The translations under genes and the position numbers were made by a program. 64,000 nucleotides of DNA, from the NCBI GenBank assembly GCA_000310025.1, contig FN649747.1, positions 502,068 through 566,067 on the forward strand, read 5' to 3'. Below are positions 58,605 through 64,000 of the stretch, in pieces. The stretch is from Ectocarpus siliculosus (Eukaryota; Sar; Phaeophyceae; Ectocarpales; Ectocarpaceae). Below the pieces are notes generated by a model. That model saw nothing but the letters and a program-made list of their open reading frames with translations, was not told the origin of the DNA and did not search any database. Position 1 is the stretch's first letter, and the number at the start of each line of letters is the position of its first letter.

Positions 58605-61600
58605 ATGCCTCAAGCTATTGTAGCGAAGAAGCCTGTGGCGACCCATCCAGATATGTGTATCGAGAGCCTCCCACGCAGGCCCCACGTCGTCACGTTCGAC
58701 AACGCACTCTTGGCCCTCAAGCTCGCTCCCGGGGCGAGGGGAAAAGGGGCAGTCCTCGACGGCTGGACCGACCCTATCGGTGCGCACGATCAGAAAGTCA
58801 TTGAGGTCGAGCAGGCCATGCTCCAGGAGAAGGAGTTGGTGAGCGGCAACCCTAACATGTACTTGCACAGTCTACTTCTGTACAGATTTTTGTCGTTGAC
58901 CCCGTAGATAGAAATCACTTGACGGGGGAGATGTCTTGTGGCACATGTACCTTTACAGTGATTTTGTGATTAGCACCTGCTGGCATCACTGATCGAAAAA
59001 TTTCAGTGTAAAGGCTTTAATAGACTCCAAACACTGTAAAGACTTCAACACATCCCGTTCGACTGTGGTCTTATCTCGAATGGGTAGTCTTTTCTGTGTT
59101 TGTATTTATGTTTCCTAACAGCTACCAATCGACATTAATATGCCGCAGCTTTTTTCGAAGGTTTACCTTCTTGTCACCAAAAGTGATTTCCGAGTACGCG
59201 AGAACCCCGTGGGCTACTCTGACAGACAGCTTTGAAACTTCGATTTGAATTGAGATTTCAGATATGCATTCCTTGTGTTCGGATGTTTGGGTGGGTACGT
59301 GCAAGGTAGGAGCGGCAGAATGGGGGTTCGTTTTCCAACACAAGCCAAGCCATCTCTTGGTTCGTACGTTTGCCATGCTCCTTCGGGTGCCGGGTTCAAT
59401 GGTTCTTGTTCAATACTGTGAAATTTAATATCACCCAGTCAAAGACGCTTGTTGTCTCTTATGCCAAAGTAAACCTAACTATGTACGTCGTACAACATAG
59501 AAGTACATATTTGCTTAGGTTTCCGGACGCTTCGACGCTCCTCGCGTTTCCGAGCTGCTGCCAACGGGTGCCTATTTCCAGCATAGACAAAGGGTCTCTC
59601 ACCACAGGCGCCTAGAGGCGAAAAATCTTAACGTATATCGCACGTAACTTGGTTTTCGATTGGGTTTTCGCCTATGGCTGGCCTGAAATGAACGTGGCCT
59701 GCCCGGGGATGTCTCGCGCCCTCATGCTCGCCGCGCGCCACGCTAGCGACAACGCGACCTGTGAAGCGGAACGTCCGCTACCCACGAATCCGACCCAAAA
59801 AAGAATCGCCCCGGCTATTGGCTGAGAGGGGATGCACACCTGCCGTTCGTCCGTCCGGGTACAGTACATGTATCGAGAGTTTTCATCTCGCCACGGTTTG
59901 TCCCGACATATCCGTCACGCAAGCACCCCCGTCATTCAGTGCGCCGCTGCTGATGGGTCTCAATGTCCACTATCTGCCTCTGCAGCACCGCTACATATGT
60001 GGGTAGTAGCAAACAGCACCACACCACACATGGATGAACACTACACACGTTTTTGTGGTTTGCCGCTTTCAAGTACTTTTCGGAAGAACGAAGAATGGAT
60101 CGTTGGCTCTTTAGGAGCGATGCAAGATACATGTGTGTGTATTTTTTCGCTCTGCGGGGCGGGTGAGCTACCATTTGAATGGCAGTTGTTCTGCACGTCT
60201 CGGCGATCGACATAGATACGCTGGTGATCAAATACGCTACGAGGTATCTTATGTCGTGCATAGTTTCGATACGTCTCTCCCTGTGGTATGTGTTCCTGGA
60301 AGCGTCCAGCGGGTACGTGCGGTTCTTCTCCTTTTTCGAGCGTAGACCGAAACGGTTATAACGCAACACGACAACAACAACAACAACAACAACAACAGCA
60401 CCAGCTTGCGTTCAACTACACCAGTTCCTTTGGCACCCGTCTACATTCGCCTCTACCTTCACCGCTTGGCATCCTCTACTACTACACTATCCTTCTGCTT
60501 ACCTGCGGGTTAAGCGCAGCCCACCACCGCCCAAGGGCGGCAGCCGGAGCCAGCTAGTATTGTATTGGGTGATGAACTCTGACCCTCATCATCGGTGCAG
60601 AATCCTCCCTGTGGGCCCATACTCCTGCGCAAGTTATTGTCCCAATTAGCTGCCTGCATGTAGCACACAACAGCAAAGCTCTTATGCCTATGAGCTGCCA
60701 CAAACGGAACAACTGCCGGAACCTTCCTAGGTGTCGGCCATCAAGTACTGCACCCGGGTGGAGAAGAACTGGATGGTGGCCATGGGCCTCCTCAACGAGC
60801 AGCCGCACAAGCTAGAGGAGTACGTCGCCCTAAAGTTCGAGATGAAAACCTTTGAGAAAAGGTTTGCGAGAGCGAGCGTCTTGACGGAGAAACTGGAGCT
60901 ACAGTCGCAGTGGGAGAAGTACTGCGCCATGGAGCCAATGTACGAAAAGGCAAGCACAGCCGGTTAATTGTCGTTCTGGAGTACCCCACATGCCACACTC
61001 TGCCGGTTTGTCCCTCTCCCGCACATCTTCAAGCTGGACTCTTGTCTTGTGTTTACCTTCCGAGTAAAGCCGTTGCCAAATAATGCCGAATGTGTCCTAC
61101 AGATTCTTGCGGCCAAGGAACAGTACGATCTTGTCAAGGTGGACAGGGAACAGGCTCAGGCCGACGTGCTCGCCCACGGCCGGACCATGGCCAAGCTCAA
61201 GCGCGAAGAAGTGGAGGCGGCGGAGAAGATTACGGACGACCACGTCCACGCGTGCGACCGTGGAAAGTCCCTGGGCGACATTTTTCCGAGCATTAGGGCA
61301 AGCAAGAGAAACTATTTGACTCCGCGGCATAAGGATTGTTTCGATTGACAAAGAAGCGCTCGAGAGCCACAACGCGTACTACCGGTTCAAGGACCCAAAG
61401 TGCAAGGTCGATGACTGCCGTTGCCGTTGTCAAGTACCAGTAGGTGACATGGATTCGACGTCACGTCACATCTAGCCTCCCTATCCTCAACCTAATAAAT
61501 CGTGCCATCATTCATGCGGACGTCTCAGGTCGGCTTCATCATCACCAGGCTTTTCGGCATAGTCAACCTGAATCTGGAAGACGTTCCGTTCGAAGAGGTA

Positions 61601-64000
61601 AACAAACTCAACATCGGCGATTAAGATGGATCCCCGAGAGAACACTTGAAGGAATATCGTGCATACACCCGTTTTTATACGTCATGGTGCTGTCTCTGGC
61701 ATCCATCACGCCGTAGCAGTGACCGTAGAAGGAAAATCTAGGAAGCTCATGCCCGCGGAGCACGCCGTGTGTTTTCTTGCAGGTGTGTCGCGCCCTTTTT
61801 AGCTGGGAAAAGGCCATGTTAAGACCAACAGAGGTGTGCGTGCCGTACCCATGTGCCCGATACTCCGTGTTCTCGTCGTTGACTTCCAAGGTTGAGGTTG
61901 CTCTTCAAGGGAGTGGCTGCCATCGTGGTTTATTCTCCCGTATGCCCTGTATCACGTAGCCTTGGATGCTCTCTATGGCTGGTGTTGAACGGCGCGATTG
62001 AACAACTTGTGTGGTAGTTTTCCCCGTACATTAGGTCAAAGACGCAACGAAAATGCCATCGATGGCTGCTGGCTGCAACGCAGGTGCTGCTGGAGTTAAA
62101 AGCCGCCCCCCGGCCACATACCTTGGAGTTCTTGCGGTACGACATGAATTTCAACAGGCTCACGCTCAAGTGGGAAACGCTTGAAGAAGTGCGTCAGCAG
62201 GGGAAGTACGTCAGGGATGCAAGAGAAGAGGTGAGAGAGTCAACAGACTGCCGTGACGGAAGATTATTTTGGTCAGCGTCGTGGAGTTGTGTTGTGCAAG
62301 AAAAGGAGCAGTGGCAAGACCGTTTCCACATCCCACTTACGGCACAGGCAGGTTGCCGTCACAGACAGCAGAGAATGGGCCAGGAACAACCGGCAACCCA
62401 CGCGTGCTTCTTCAAGCGAAACGATGGTGAAGGGCATCACGCGTTTCAGGAAACAGGAAACCGTGTCGAATGCTACGGAACCCCCTCGCAGAACACACGC
62501 CACTACCATAGAACTGCGGTCGTTCTGCGGATCCCTCCCTTTCGTGAGCCTCTTCATTTTCACAAACGACCGTGGCTTTACGCGTGGGACGTTCGCTTCC
62601 CGGTAATTCCGTCTCGTGGCCGTCGCCGTTGGTAATGTTACAAACATCGCCCGCGTCCTTGATATCCTTGCGTAAACTCACGGTAGCGGCTGTACTTCGT
62701 GAAGGCCTGCGCGGAGGGAGACATCGACAGGTTGCAGATCAGACTCGATCGAGGCGAAGACGTAGAATCGACCGACCTGCAGGGAAACACCGGTATGCAC
62801 GTCGCGGCGGCCAATTCGGGCATCGATGTGATGAAGTTCTTGCTGGAAAATAGGGCCGACCAGGAAGCCAGAAACCGAAATGTGCGTTCGCGCTCGCCCA
62901 CGAGGGCGTGTACGTGCATACGCCGTGGTTCTTTGAGGAACCACCCCAAACGTGATGCAGAACTGCCTATATATATAGCTTGGGGATTGTTGGTTGGGTA
63001 CGGTTTTGGTATTCGAGTAACGTGGGTTTTCTTCATATATCTTCACAGAGTGGAACGACCTTGCTGTAGCCAATGAGTGTACATGAATGGACCTTTTCTT
63101 GCGAATGATCACTGTATGGGGTTGAAGAAGGTCCTTCGGCACCGCAAGGAGGGAGGCTCTTCGTCATGATCAATGGGGCCATAGTCGTCGAGGAGCATGC
63201 CAATAAACTGTCTCGCCGCACGTCGAGGTACACCCCCTTCCCGATCACTGTTGGGGCAGATGAAATGTTTCTTCCAGCGCGATTCCGGGTGACATTCCTT
63301 GATGCTAACGCGCATTGAATGGCACGTACGCGTGTACCTGTATGTCATCTTGCGGTCGTGTGGTGGGGGTGGAACAGATGGAAACACCACTCATGGTTGC
63401 GGCGAAAAGAGGGTCAACGGTGTCCGTGCGCTGGCTGCTCCAGAGAGACGCCAAGATCGACGTCTTGGACAGGGCGGTAAGGATCTACAGCGTTGGTGTT
63501 GTTCGCGTTGGTGTTGGTGCTAATGAAACACGTCGGCCGTGTTCCAGTTGTCGTGTCTGTTGTTGCTGCTGTTGTCGTCGGCTTTGCCCCGTGGTATGGT
63601 TTAGCATCGGTCCTGACCACACACACCATGCAACAAAGACGGACCAATATACGAAGCTCTGGAAAATCCTCCTACGATCGCGATAACGTCTTGTTCACAA
63701 GCATCAGCGCTCTCGTCAACTTCCCGCCGATGTCCCCATCCAAACATTGGTCTCCCCGTGAAATGTACCTTTGCTTTGCGCTTGTCTTTCCTTCTGTCCC
63801 CTCCACCGCCAGCGGCGTACTCCTCTCATGCACGCAATTCTCTCCAAGAGTGAAGTAATGGCCGCGCTCTTCATGGACTACTCGGTGGCTCTCCAAGCAA
63901 CGGACGTCCAGTGGGGTTGGACGGCGCTGCACTGCGCGGCGCACGTGGGCATGGTGAAGGTCGTCGAAAATCTCCTCGGGAAACGCGCTTCGCCGTACGC
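58605..64000 (+). CDS. Coiled-coil / ankyrin-repeat protein (runs off the window)
   Basis: Exons: 58605-58838, 60731-60949, 61103 to about 61270, about 61337-61410, 61529-61597, 61783-61833, 62084-62230, 62687-62881, 63378-63476 and 63849 to beyond 64000. Nearly all are phase 0 at both ends. The start MPQAIVAKKPVATHP is the first ATG of a clean first exon. The first 350 residues are mainly helical and charged (KFEMKTFEKRFARASVLTEK, AAKEQYDLVKVDREQAQADV, LKWETLEEVRQQGKYVRDAR). Ankyrin repeats begin in the exon at 62687 (ACAEGDIDRLQIRLDRG, NTGMHVAAANSGIDVMKFLL), continue with TPLMVAAKRGSTVSVRWLLQ and WTALHCAAHVGMVKVVENLL, and are cut by the window end. The donor after 60949 reads AAG/GCAAGC, a probable GC-AG intron. 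The junction near 61,270-61,337 is the least certain. Function is unknown. Confidence 0.78.
58839..60730 (+). other. Long first intron of the 3'-end ankyrin gene
   Basis: This 1.9-kb intron follows the first coding exon. It carries a CAA microsatellite at about 60,370-60,396. Open frames in it lack domain features. A hidden small exon cannot be excluded, because both flanking junctions are phase 0. Confidence 0.5.

Overview
The window is nuclear DNA from an intron-rich, flagellate-bearing eukaryote. The reading frames are broken into short exons of roughly 50 to 2,200 bases, joined by GT-AG introns (one looks GC-AG). Many introns lie in phase 0, and there are no bacterial-style operons. Axonemal genes, neighbouring genes that often alternate strand, and low-complexity Gly/Ala/Asp tracts inside proteins fit a stramenopile alga, most likely a brown alga of the Ectocarpus type. 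That placement is an inference from gene style and content, not from a database match. All exon limits were read by hand from splice signals and reading-phase continuity.

Layout. 1-2,674: no recognisable gene, one poly-G run. 2,675-14,734 (+): CFAP70/TTC18, a C2-like plus TPR axonemal protein in about 17 exons. 15,187-15,863 (+): a possible small three-exon gene. 16,256-17,941 (-): a PITH-domain protein of the TXNL1 C-terminal type. 17,942-25,263: gene-poor, repeat-rich DNA with a striking pair of palindromes (18,345-18,453) and a roughly 1-kb-armed inverted repeat (about 21,125-23,285) flanked by diverged direct repeats. 25,264-34,189 (-): a coiled-coil protein with a DUF4795 domain (QRICH2/C16orf96 type). 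35,712-40,772 (+): a compact ankyrin/coiled-coil protein whose eight exons close in phase to 273 aa. 41,892-50,595 (-): a large protein with IQ motifs, coiled coils, a SAM domain and ankyrin repeats. 50,928-57,905 (-): a 1,756-aa fusion joining a novel N-terminal region, a CxxC segment, a dynein heavy-chain stalk-like segment and an NDR-like alpha/beta-hydrolase whose nucleophile Ser appears replaced by Asn. 58,605 to the window end (+): another coiled-coil/ankyrin protein, continuing past the edge.

How they fit together. CFAP70 is an established axonemal protein and QRICH2-type DUF4795 proteins are linked to sperm flagella. The dynein-stalk/hydrolase fusion carries a dynein-derived element, and the IQ/SAM/ankyrin proteins look like calmodulin-binding scaffolds. 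The shared theme is therefore probably the flagellum of zoospores or gametes. The most unusual items are the dynein-stalk/pseudo-hydrolase fusion, the IQ-SAM-ANK fusion, the paired palindromes and the long inverted repeat.
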